Positions 9,501 through 16,967 of a DNA stretch of 64,000 bases are shown piece after piece; within the stretch, counting starts at the first letter, position 1; every line of letters starts with the position of its first letter. A program made the translations under genes and the position numbers. This DNA is from Larkinella sp. C7 (GTDB taxonomy: Bacteria; Bacteroidota; Bacteroidia; Cytophagales; Spirosomataceae). The stretch spans positions 89,218 through 153,217 of the forward strand of contig NZ_VBSL01000016.1 in assembly GCF_006149005.1 (NCBI RefSeq). Reading direction: 5' to 3'. The notes beneath the pieces were generated by a model. That model worked only from the letters and a program-made list of their open reading frames with translations, made no database searches and was not told the DNA's origin.

Positions 9501-9873
9501 GCGAAACCGGCGGTTTGCTGAGCAGAATCTGCTTCCGGCCCACGACTTCATACGACACGGCGGCATTGCGGAAAAGCTGATCCAGTACGCTGGACAAAGG
9601 CTGGTTGGTGACGTTGAGCGACACCCGGCGGTCGGCATGAATCTGCTGCGGGATGTACGAAAACGTCACCTTCGCCACCTTTTCGATTCTGGATAAAACG
9701 ACACTAATCTCCTTATTCTCAATCGACAGCGTAACGGGTTGTTCCAGCAGCGCCTGCGCGCTGACGGTTTTGGCGTAAGTAACCCCCACGACCAGAAAAG
9801 TGCAAATCAGTTGGGTAAACGTGATACGCATAAGGGTAAGGACGAATGCGTGAGAGATTCGAGGTAATTTCAT
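6526..9873 (-). CDS. SusC/RagA TonB-linked outer-membrane transporter with STN signalling domain, locus A
   Basis: This is the TonB-dependent pore of the SusCD pair. From the chosen ATG at 9873 the product has 1115 residues: a signal peptide (hydrophobic to about residue 37, ending SAQ), an STN domain (about 40-118) that would relay ligand occupancy to the FecR protein, a carboxypeptidase-regulatory-like fold (GKVTDEKGEGLPGVSVVVKN), the plug with VVVGYGTVKKSDLTGS and LYVVDGFPISGSNP, then the barrel. The frame extends upstream to 9999, but those 42 residues do not look like a signal peptide, so the internal ATG is preferred. The STN domain together with the upstream sigma and fecR genes makes this a transducer as well as a transporter. 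Closely paralogous to the SusC of locus C. Confidence 0.95.
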   Translation of the reverse strand: MKLPRISHAFVLTLMRITFTQLICTFLVVGVTYAKTVSAQALLEQPVTLSIENKEISVVLSRIEKVAKVTFSYIPQQIHADRRVSLNVTNQPLSSVLDQLFRNAAVSYEVVGRKQILLSKPPVSPAINPGFSPKSTQIETEKPLDRAITGKVTDEKGEGLPGVSVVVKNTTRGTSTDADGRFKLNVPDNATTLVFSFVGYLSQEAEIGNRTDLAVDLKVDTKSLEEVVVVGYGTVKKSDLTGSLSQVKSKELNAFPNSNVLQALSGRAAGVQVLQNTGAPGAGVSVRIRGTNSIQGSNEPLYVVDGFPISGSNPTALNNSDIESIEILKDASATAIYGSRGANGVVIITTKRGKTGKTNVDFETSYTSQKLIKKLDLMNAKEYATFYNEQALNDKLSPYFTQAQIDGFGEGFDWQDLVFQKAPMITSALNISGGNEKTQFSVSGSVFNQDGIVKGSDYKRYSLRANVNHEISKKFSVNLSSTLTRLNTGRKDSGGGSRGNSMISGAISAPPTLTPYKDDGTYRVLATSYPFVATDLINPLNFINEQSDQIRANLALVNAALIFRPIPDLTIKIAGGIENRDDRTDSYRTRNFVNSAGVANVSTNQITSLLSENTISYTKSFQKHSVSAVAGFTYQDFVSTSLSAGGNGFLSDIFGTYDLSASITPGIPNSGYSKSVLLSYLARVNYGYDGKYLLTASFRRDGSSKYSEGDKWGFFPSAAFAWRVSNEDFLKENTVISDLKFRASWGLTGSQAIGAYATLNQLSSGKTVYDNALYNTFAPGTRLPGNLKWETTEQKDVGIDLGILKNRVTFTLDYYIKNTRDLLNTVVLPSSLGFTSTIQNVGQVQNKGFELGVDSRILTGAFRWDLNANLSLNRNKVVKLQGGEDILGGTVSVVAINDVTNILREGQPIGRYWGYVEEGYDDKGKIKFKDLDGDGAISIKDKTYIGDPNPTFTFGVNSAMSYKNFDLTIFLQGVQGNDLFNASSIVNTMDYGFGLNMPKEVFYNHWSPTNPNAKYPIISNSSRTSVSNRYIEDGSYLRLKTIQLAYNLPLQTWGVNWIRNAQLYASGQNLLTLTNYSWWDPEVNSNGGANSTSQGVDFNSYPSSKSVTVGVRVGF

Positions 9874-10131
9874 ACCTTTGGATGTTTTTGTTTGAGGATT
9901 TAGGCAAAGACAAAGAAGCCCTGCACATCTGAAAAGATGCGTCGGAACACGATCCGGCGGCTGGGGCTTGATCCGGTCGGTGATGCTTGGACCCATCACC
10001 GACCTTCTTTTTTGGTTTTTAGTTTACGGTTTCGTGTTAATGGTTTAGCGTTTTAGTTTAGAATGGAACGGTGAGCCTCCTGGCCCGTGGTAAATTTCAT
10101 AGACTTTCGCTGTTGCCCCTGAACGTTTTCA

Positions 10132-11160
10132 CTACTGGCAACCCGGCCCGGAAATGACGATCTGGGCGTCGATCACCTTGTAGCTGGCTCCCAGCAGTTT
10201 ACAAATGATGTTCAGTTTGTCGTACAGGTCTTCCTGCTCCAGCGAGGTCGTAATGAAGCAGTTGCTCATCACCTCCTCGTCGTACACCACATCGACGCCG
10301 TACGTTTTCTCGATGGCCGTCATCAGCACCGAGATCGGCGCGTTCTGAAACGTGAAGGTGGGGAGTTCGGTTTTTTGAACCAGCACGACCGGTTTTTCCA
10401 CCAGCGTTTTCACCAGCCGGTGCTCCAGATCCAGGTAGGTCACCTGCTGGTTCGGCGTCAGGACCACGCCAATGGTTTCGGGGTCGGATTTGGTTTTGGC
10501 CGCCGTTGCCAGCGTGGGGGAATACACCGACACGCGCCCCGTCCGCACCGACACCGTGATGTTCCGGTTGGCCGCATTGGCTTTAATGCGAAAACTGGTC
10601 CCTAATACTTTGGTTATCAGATCATTCGAATACACCAGAAACGGTTGGTGCGGATTTTTCTGCACCTCGAAAAAAGCCTCGCCCGTCAGCGTGACTTCCC
10701 GCTTCTGGCCGGTGAACGTGGCCGGGTACCGGATTTTGCTACCGGGTTCCAGCGTGACCACACTCCGGTCGCTCAGGGTGATTCGCTCGGGAAGGGTCGA
10801 GGTATTGGTCTTCTCAAGAAAGGACGGTTTTGCCGCCGAAATTCCGAACGGTTGTGCTGGTACGGTAGCGTTTTTCCAACGCTGGAAATACCAGCCGACG
10901 CCCAACAATACCGCCAAAACCGCAGCGGCTGCCCAGTAAGGCCGGAAATGAAGTGGACGGACCGGTTTGGATTTCAGCGTTCGCTGGCTCAGGTCCTGCC
11001 AGTTTCGGGCCAGCAGTTGCTTCTTCTCATCAGCCGTGGCCGGCAAATCTACCTCCGCATCCAGCGACGCATACCACTGGTCAATCAGCGCCCGCTCTTC
11101 ATCGGAGCAATCACCGTTCAGGTATTTGGCCAGTAATTCCTGGTATTTCGCACTATCCAT
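10132..11160 (-). CDS. FecR-family anti-sigma factor, locus A
   Basis: Single-pass inner-membrane regulator that holds the partner ECF sigma factor and receives the signal from the STN domain of SusC. The 342-residue product (start ATG at 11160; the frame also allows a TTG seven codons upstream) has an N-terminal cytoplasmic helical segment with CSDEERALIDQWY, a transmembrane helix (AAAAVLAVLLGVGWYF, about residue 85), the periplasmic FecR domain (ITLSDRSVVTLEPGSKI, LTGEAFFEV) and a C-terminal DUF4974 domain. It ends in GPGCQ. It is separated from its sigma gene by an unusual 880-base repeat-filled gap, whereas in loci B and C the same gap is only about 70-100 bases. Confidence 0.93.
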   Translation of the reverse strand: MDSAKYQELLAKYLNGDCSDEERALIDQWYASLDAEVDLPATADEKKQLLARNWQDLSQRTLKSKPVRPLHFRPYWAAAAVLAVLLGVGWYFQRWKNATVPAQPFGISAAKPSFLEKTNTSTLPERITLSDRSVVTLEPGSKIRYPATFTGQKREVTLTGEAFFEVQKNPHQPFLVYSNDLITKVLGTSFRIKANAANRNITVSVRTGRVSVYSPTLATAAKTKSDPETIGVVLTPNQQVTYLDLEHRLVKTLVEKPVVLVQKTELPTFTFQNAPISVLMTAIEKTYGVDVVYDEEVMSNCFITTSLEQEDLYDKLNIICKLLGASYKVIDAQIVISGPGCQ

Positions 11161-11286
11161 CGGGCTGCGTGGTTCGTTCAAAAGGCATAGACGAACAACT
11201 CTCGAAAATCCCTAAGGGTCTGATTCGATTTTTTTGAGATTTATTCTTTTGACACCCTTAAAAGCGATTGGGGTTTCCAGAAAAAC

Positions 11287-12042
11287 CCTACAAAATGGAT
11301 CATCCCTACGGGACTCATTCATTTACAAACGAACGCCTTTGCTACAAAATGAACCATCCCTACGGGACGGATGGCGCTACCACATCCGCAAAAAAATCTA
11401 AAAAATCCCGTAGGGATGCCTCATTTTGTAGAAAACGCATCCACAGGAAAAAATCAAAAAATCCCGTAGGGATGATTCATTTTGTAGAAACCGCACCCGC
11501 AAAAAACCAAAAATAATCCCGTAGGGATGGTCCATTTTATAGCAAACCCGGGTCCACATCAAAAACCAAAAAATCCCGTGGGGATGACCCATTTTGTAGA
11601 ACCACATCTACAGGAAAAACCAAAAAATCCCTTAGGGATGGCCCATTTTGTAGAAATCACGTCCTACAGGAAAATTCAAAAAATCCCGTGGGGATGGCCC
11701 AATTTGTAGAACCACATCCACAGGAAAAACCAAAAAATCCCGTGGGGATGGCCCATTTTGTAGCAATCACGTCCTACAGGAAAATTCAAAAAATCCCGTG
11801 GGGATGGCCCATTTTGTAGCAATCACGTCCTACAGGAAAATTCAAAAAATCCCGTAGGGATGGCCCATTTTGTAGCAATCACGTCCCACAGGAAAATCTA
11901 AAAAATCCCGTAGAGATAGTCCATTTTGTAGAAACCCGGTCCTACAAGAAAAACAAAAAATCCCGTAGGGATGCCCCATTTTGTAGAAATCACGTCCCAC
12001 AGGAAAATCTAAAAAATCCCGTAGGGATGGTCCATTTTGTAG
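11287..12042. repeat. Array of 14 units of about 57 bp (core CCCGTAGGGAT ... CATTTTGTAG)
   Basis: Twelve direct units (from about 11405) each carry AAAAAATCCCGTAGGGATGG, then CCCATTTTGTAG, then a linker such as CACGTCCTACAGGAAAA. Two further units at 11287-11313 and 11342-11368 lie in the opposite orientation (CTACAAAATGGATCATCCC and a variant). Unit spacing varies from about 52 to 60 bases. ATCCCGTAGGGAT is itself a near-palindrome. The linkers are conserved as well, so this is not a CRISPR array. The array fills the whole stretch between the sigma and fecR genes of locus A, is free of rare-codon or start-site signals, and both strands are partly open only because of the repeat periodicity. 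Confidence 0.93.
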
Positions 12043-12062
12043 CAAACCCGATGTTTCGGGAT

Positions 12063-12641
12063 TTAGGGGTAAAGAAAAAATAACACCCAAACCGCGACGA
12101 AATCGCGCAGGTTTTGGCGGAGAAAGGCAGTGGAACGGGAAAGGTGGTATTCGATGGCTTTTTCGGACAATTCCAGCCGCTGGGCAATTTCGCGGATCGA
12201 CAATTGCTCAAACCGCCGAAGGATGAACACCTCGCGGGTTTTCTCAGGAAGCTGCGCCAGTGTGTTCTGAATGGCTTCCGTCAGTTCGTTCAGTTGGACG
12301 GTTTCGGTGGTTGTAAACGTTTCTACCGGGAAAAACAACCGGAGTTGATCGAGGTAGTGTTCTTCCAGAATGTTCCGACGGATGTAGTCTACCATCAGGT
12401 TTTTGAGCGTGATACCCAGAAAAGCCGACAAATTCAGAATACGGAGGGAGTCACGCTTCTGCCAAAGCATCACAAATAGTTCCTGCGCCAGTTCTTCGGC
12501 CACCTCTTTTCGCCGAAGTTTGCGGTGGGCCACGACGTACATTTTATACCAATACCGGTCATACAACTCCCTGAAAGCCTGTTCGTCATCGTCGCGGAGC
12601 AGGTCTAACAATTCAGCATCAGTGCGTTCCTGGCGGGGCAT
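12063..12641 (-). CDS. ECF sigma-70 factor (Bacteroidetes SusCD-linked type), locus A
   Basis: The 192-residue product has region 2 (DEQAFRELYDRYW, then AEELAQELFVMLWQKR) and region 4 with a helix-turn-helix (LPEKTREVFILRRF, SIREIAQRLELSEKAIEYHL). This is the RNA polymerase sigma-70 family expanded in Bacteroidota that pairs with FecR proteins and switches on the adjacent susCD genes. A short hydrophobic C-terminal tail (VWVLFFLYP) follows region 4. It reads in the same direction as the rest of locus A; the upstream 120 bases separate it from locus B genes and are AT-rich, a likely promoter area, though no convincing consensus was found. Confidence 0.95.
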   Translation of the reverse strand: MPRQERTDAELLDLLRDDDEQAFRELYDRYWYKMYVVAHRKLRRKEVAEELAQELFVMLWQKRDSLRILNLSAFLGITLKNLMVDYIRRNILEEHYLDQLRLFFPVETFTTTETVQLNELTEAIQNTLAQLPEKTREVFILRRFEQLSIREIAQRLELSEKAIEYHLSRSTAFLRQNLRDFVAVWVLFFLYP

Positions 12642-12764
12642 TTACGGGGCGATTTATTACCAAAATTGTAACAAATCTCCAAATATTTCAAAACGTAACG
12701 GTTTTTTAATTTTTCAGGACTGGTTCTTTTTCCTACCGAAACCGATTATTTAATGGAATCGTCA

Positions 12765-14120
12765 TTATAAAAGCTCATTAAGCTTCGCTTCATAATAGGC
12801 CGGGATGACCACAAAAAACCGGGACGTATACAACCGCTTCCAATCATAATGCTTCAGCATCCGTTTCAATTCCGGCTGATACCGGGCAACCAATTCTTTG
12901 TTGCCAGACAAAAGGACTACCCAACAGGCGAACAGCGGTTCGCGCATGTGTTTGTCTTCATAGCCACGGGCGGGTGACAGCTTATTCCACTCCCGAACCT
13001 GTTGAAGCGCCACCTCGAGCGTGGTGGCAATGTCGGGCTGCGGTTTCCACAGCGTATTCATAACCCGCCAGTTTTCGGTAAATGCCAGGTCGTGGGCGTT
13101 GTCGAAGTTTTTGTAGCGTGACAAATGCAGAGCCGCCCGTTCAGCTCCCGCCAGTAAGCCTTTCCGGAATTTTTCACGCCGTTCCGGGTTTTCTTCCAGT
13201 CCGACCAGGGCCTTCAGCATGGCCTGTGAAATCCCGGTAATCCAGAATTCATTTTCGGTTTTGTTGCCTTTTTCCGGATTGACGGTTTCGTATGGAAGCC
13301 CCGCCGAACACACTTCCAGTCGGTTCATCGAATCGCCTTCGGGAATCTCGTTTAACCGCTGGTGGTAGCCGTCCAGCCAGTGTTTATTTTTCGTCACATC
13401 GTACAACGCCCGGTAAATAAACACCAGCCGGACCGAAATCCGGCAGCCTTTATCGGTCAGGTTTCCACGAAAACCGTACCCATCCCGGTCACACGGCAAC
13501 TGCCAGTTTGTTTTTTCCAGGGCCTTTCCCACCGATTCCATCAGATTGATCAACCGGATTTTCTCATTCTGATCGGGAATACCACTTTTGATATACCGCC
13601 ATAAACCGTAGAACCACGGCCCGGTCTGGTCGTCGGAACCAGCGACGTGGTGGCTCTTTCCATCGGTCGAAATGCCCCGCGCAATAAAACCGGGGGCCTT
13701 GCCAACCGTTGCCAGCAAAACCAGGCCATCGGCTATCTTGCGGGCCGCCAAAGCATCCTCTTTTTTTCGGGTTATTTTCCAGCGATTGCACAGTCCGTCG
13801 AGGTAAATCCCGTTGAAAAATGCCCCGTTTTCGATGGGCGACCACCACGCCAGCCCGTTCGGTTTATCCGATTGACATTCTTCCGGGGTTGGAATAAAAT
13901 TGGTACCGTCCCGTCCGGCGTAATCGTACAGAATACCGGTTTGCGGACTCAGAAACCGCTTTTCAATTTCCTGGCTAGCCAACTCAATCTGATTCCCGAG
14001 CGAATCATCGGACGGCGAAACTGACCGGTTTTGGGCACAGCCGGGTGACAAAAACAGTATACCAATCACTGATAAAACCGTAGTAAAAACCCCTTGAGAA
14101 AGCCGGAGATCCTTTTTCAT
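12765..14120 (-). CDS. Secreted lipoprotein of unknown family, predicted alpha/alpha barrel; tandem paralogue 1
   Basis: The 451-residue product has a signal with a lipobox-like LSPGCAQ (Cys28). It shares, at matching positions with the next gene's product, WWSPIENGAFFNGIYLDG, CNRW, PGFIARGISTDGK and GSDDQTGPWFYGLWRY. Helix-rich spacing and repeated aromatic motifs suggest a six-hairpin (alpha/alpha) glycosidase or epimerase fold, but I do not recognise a named family and see no proven catalytic pair; acidic residues in ENG, LDG and DDQT are candidates. It is the last gene of locus B, 9 bases after its paralogue, so it probably acts on the glycan imported by that SusCD system. Confidence 0.75.
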   Translation of the reverse strand: MKKDLRLSQGVFTTVLSVIGILFLSPGCAQNRSVSPSDDSLGNQIELASQEIEKRFLSPQTGILYDYAGRDGTNFIPTPEECQSDKPNGLAWWSPIENGAFFNGIYLDGLCNRWKITRKKEDALAARKIADGLVLLATVGKAPGFIARGISTDGKSHHVAGSDDQTGPWFYGLWRYIKSGIPDQNEKIRLINLMESVGKALEKTNWQLPCDRDGYGFRGNLTDKGCRISVRLVFIYRALYDVTKNKHWLDGYHQRLNEIPEGDSMNRLEVCSAGLPYETVNPEKGNKTENEFWITGISQAMLKALVGLEENPERREKFRKGLLAGAERAALHLSRYKNFDNAHDLAFTENWRVMNTLWKPQPDIATTLEVALQQVREWNKLSPARGYEDKHMREPLFACWVVLLSGNKELVARYQPELKRMLKHYDWKRLYTSRFFVVIPAYYEAKLNELL

Positions 14121-14129
14121 TTTGATTCG

Positions 14130-15455
14130 TTACGGATGCTGAAGACGAAACCAGACAGCTTCGGCGGGAAAAAATTGGGAATAATAGAGTTTGTCGGCCC
14201 GAAAATGAGCCAGGGCACCCCGAATTTCGGCCCGATGCGGGTCTACCAGCTTCCGGTCGGGGGCCATCGTCACAATCCACGCCATCCAGAGCGGTTCGCG
14301 GACGAAGCCCAGTTCCTGATTCCGGCGCGGAGACAATTTGACCAGCTCATTCAATTCCGTTTGGGATACGTCCAGCGCGTCCTGTTCGCTGTGTTGCGGT
14401 TTCCACCACTGGTTCAGCGTCCGCCAGTCGTGCAGAAACGTTTTCTGATCGTTGAGATCGAACTGATGCCATAGACTGATCCCGCTGGCGGCACTGCGCG
14501 CACTGGCATTCAGCCCATCTTCGTACGCTTTTCGCAGAACCGGGTCTTTTTCCATTTCCCACAATGCCCGCACATCCACGGTACTCGACACGCCCGTCCA
14601 GCGAAATTGCTTGGGAACATCGAATTTCATGCCTTCCGCACAAATCTGGAGACGGCTACGTTGGGCTTCCCCGCCCACTTCACGGGCCGCTTTCTGATAG
14701 CGTTTATCCCAGTTAGCGTCGCCGGTCAACTGGTGCATCGCTTTCAGGATGAACAACAAGCGGGGCGCGCCCTCCCAGTTGAACGTGGCAAACGAGTTGC
14801 GAAACCGTGCCGGGGCATACGACATGGTCGGCAACCGCCAGTTATTCGCCAGCAACGCGTTGGCGACTTCGGTCATTTTGGCAATGATCTGCCGCCGTTC
14901 GGGCGGGTCGGGCATGCCGGAATCGAGGTAGCGCCAGAGGCCGTAAAACCAGGGTGACGTCTGATCGTTCGATCCCATCGCCGGGGGCGTTTTACCGTCC
15001 GTCGCCACGCCACGCCCGATAAAACCGGGGGTGTCGCCCACCGAAGCCAGAAACAAAAGACCCTGCGCCAGTCGCTTCGCCTTTTGCCGGTCGGCTTCAT
15101 TCCGTCGGTGCATCCAACGCTGGCAAATGCCGTCCAGATACAAGCCGTTAAACATCGAACCGTTTTCGGTCGGCGTCCACCAACCCAGCGCATTGGGTTT
15201 ATTTTCCCGAAACTCGGCCGCCGTCGGACGGTCAAAGTGGCCGTTGAAATCCGCAAAATCGATCAGAATGGCATGTTCGTCGATAAACCGTCGCCAGATT
15301 TCCTGGTGCGCTTTTTCAACGTTCAGGCTGTCGTTCGCTTCCAGTTTGCGGTTTGCTTCTTCGAAAACCGTTACGGTTTTTAGCTGAAACGAACTGAATA
15401 CCATTAGGATCAATCCGACGAAACATAAAACCGTATTTTTCCGATATTGCCTCAT
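14130..15455 (-). CDS. Secreted protein of unknown family, predicted alpha/alpha barrel; tandem paralogue 2
   Basis: The 441-residue product has a hydrophobic N-terminal signal (residues 8-23) without an obvious lipobox. It is colinear with the neighbouring paralogue: WWTPTENGSMFNGLYLDG, CQRW, PGFIGRGVATDGK, GSNDQTSPWFYGLWRY and a C-terminal REPLWMAWIV matching REPLFACWVV. The two have diverged strongly elsewhere, so the duplication is old or the genes have different substrates. Its start codon overlaps the susD stop by 4 bases, so translation is coupled to the SusCD pair. Function inferred only from context: glycan degradation or modification. Confidence 0.75.
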   Translation of the reverse strand: MRQYRKNTVLCFVGLILMVFSSFQLKTVTVFEEANRKLEANDSLNVEKAHQEIWRRFIDEHAILIDFADFNGHFDRPTAAEFRENKPNALGWWTPTENGSMFNGLYLDGICQRWMHRRNEADRQKAKRLAQGLLFLASVGDTPGFIGRGVATDGKTPPAMGSNDQTSPWFYGLWRYLDSGMPDPPERRQIIAKMTEVANALLANNWRLPTMSYAPARFRNSFATFNWEGAPRLLFILKAMHQLTGDANWDKRYQKAAREVGGEAQRSRLQICAEGMKFDVPKQFRWTGVSSTVDVRALWEMEKDPVLRKAYEDGLNASARSAASGISLWHQFDLNDQKTFLHDWRTLNQWWKPQHSEQDALDVSQTELNELVKLSPRRNQELGFVREPLWMAWIVTMAPDRKLVDPHRAEIRGALAHFRADKLYYSQFFPAEAVWFRLQHP

Positions 15456-16948
15456 TTCCAGTCCGGATTTTGTTCCAGCTTCGGATTTGCCCGGATTTCA
15501 TCCAGCGGAATCGGGTAATACCGGTGTTTGGGTTGGGGGGCGCGGGTTGGATACACTTCGTTGACCGCTTTCGGAATCACCGTCAGAAACGTGTTGGTGC
15601 GGGTCAGGTCGTACCAGCGGTCGCCTTCGGCGAAAAACTCCCAGCTCCGTTCCTGCAAAACCGCCTTGATAAAATCATCTTTACTCAGCCCAGTCGGGAG
15701 ATTGGCCAGCCCCGCCCGGTTTCGAATCGCGTTGATGTATTGGTAGGCCGTCGCCGTCGGGCCGTTCAGCCGGGCTTCTGCTTCCGACGCAATCAGGTAC
15801 AAATCCGCCAGCCGCAGCATCGGTACGTTGTTCCGTCCTTTTGCGCCAACCGAGTTTCGATCCATGTATTTTTTGATCAGCACACCTTTTACGGTATAGG
15901 GCGTAATTTCCTTCTGCGGAACCACTTTCCCCGCGACGCTGACAAAGCTCGTATCCAGCAATTGCCGCCGTTTGTCGGTGGGACTAAACGAATCGAAAAA
16001 CGCCTGGAAGGCAAAAATGGAGCCGAAGGTCGTGTTTCCGTAATCCCGGCTGGCACTGTTGGCGGGGCCGCAGAAGCCCATCAACGTCGTGCCGCGCGCC
16101 CGGGTGGCGTTATCGCCTTCAAACGCAAACATGTTTTCCTGCCGGGCCGCATCCTCTTTTTCGACGTCGAACACATCGAGCACATTCGGCATCAGCGTGT
16201 ATTTTCCAGACGTGATGACCTCGATTGATTTTGTTTTGGCGGTTGTCCAGTCTTCCGCATACAAAGCCGCCTTAGCATACAGCCCGATGGCCACTTCTCT
16301 GGAAGCCCGCCCTTTGATCGTGGAGGCCGCATACGACGGCAACTTGGCAATGGCGTCGTCCAGATCCTTAAAAATCTGTTTGTAGACCTCGGCTTTGGGA
16401 CTTTTCGCCACCAGCGCGTCCGATTCACTCTGGCTGGGCGAGGTCCGGACGACCACATCTCCGAAGTTTTTCGCCAGCGTAAAATGGTAGAACGCCCGCA
16501 GGAACAGGGCTTCGCCCACAATGGCATTCCGGCGGTTGGTTTCCATCGCGATGGCCGGCACCCGGTCGATCACCCAGTTGGCGTTCTCGATGCCCTTGTA
16601 GCAAAACTGCCATAAACCGTAGGGACTTTCGGCGGTTCGGCCAAAGCTTTTCGGCCCCGAATAATCGGTATCGTAGGTGTAAACGGCAAAGACATTGCGG
16701 CCCACCACCGGTTTCACCCAGAGCTGATCCCCGGCAAAATCACCGGCAAAGACAATGGGAGCCTGGTCGAACAGGTCGTTGATCGACCCGTAAGCCGCTG
16801 TCAAAGCCGCTTCAGCGTCCTGCGCACTTTTGTAAAAATTGGTCGTGATGACCGACGAATAAACGGTTTCGTCTAATTCCTGGCAGGCACTAAACCCGAA
16901 GGCCGCCAGAACCGCCACCAGAATGGATGTTGAAAAAGGTCGTTTCAT
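15452..16948 (-). CDS. SusD/RagB-family outer-membrane lipoprotein, locus B
   Basis: The 498-residue product starts with a lipoprotein signal (lipobox GFSACQE, Cys22), followed by the SusD fold: NWVIDRVP, GEALFLRAFYHFTLAKNFGD, and near the C-terminus LQERSWEFFAEGDRWYDLTR. Length is typical. It lies 19 bases after its susC and overlaps the following gene by 4 bases, so locus B is a tightly packed operon from susC to 12765. Sequence is clearly different from the SusD proteins of loci A and C, which implies another ligand. Confidence 0.95.
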   Translation of the reverse strand: MKRPFSTSILVAVLAAFGFSACQELDETVYSSVITTNFYKSAQDAEAALTAAYGSINDLFDQAPIVFAGDFAGDQLWVKPVVGRNVFAVYTYDTDYSGPKSFGRTAESPYGLWQFCYKGIENANWVIDRVPAIAMETNRRNAIVGEALFLRAFYHFTLAKNFGDVVVRTSPSQSESDALVAKSPKAEVYKQIFKDLDDAIAKLPSYAASTIKGRASREVAIGLYAKAALYAEDWTTAKTKSIEVITSGKYTLMPNVLDVFDVEKEDAARQENMFAFEGDNATRARGTTLMGFCGPANSASRDYGNTTFGSIFAFQAFFDSFSPTDKRRQLLDTSFVSVAGKVVPQKEITPYTVKGVLIKKYMDRNSVGAKGRNNVPMLRLADLYLIASEAEARLNGPTATAYQYINAIRNRAGLANLPTGLSKDDFIKAVLQERSWEFFAEGDRWYDLTRTNTFLTVIPKAVNEVYPTRAPQPKHRYYPIPLDEIRANPKLEQNPDWK

Positions 16949-16967
16949 GAAAGTCAGGAGTTTAGGA

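Noticed and set aside
9874..9999. Longer start for the locus A SusC
   Set aside because: The extra 42 residues are not signal-like, whereas the ATG at 9873 is followed by a basic then hydrophobic segment ending in SAQ.
11287..12042. CRISPR array
   Set aside because: The segments between the repeated cores are themselves conserved, unit length varies, two units are inverted, and no cas gene is in the window.
11268..12090. Short reading frames on both strands of the repeat array
   Set aside because: They exist only because the repeat period keeps frames open for a while; the peptides are repeated NPVGMIHFVE or YKMGHPYGIF strings with frameshifts between units and no start signals.
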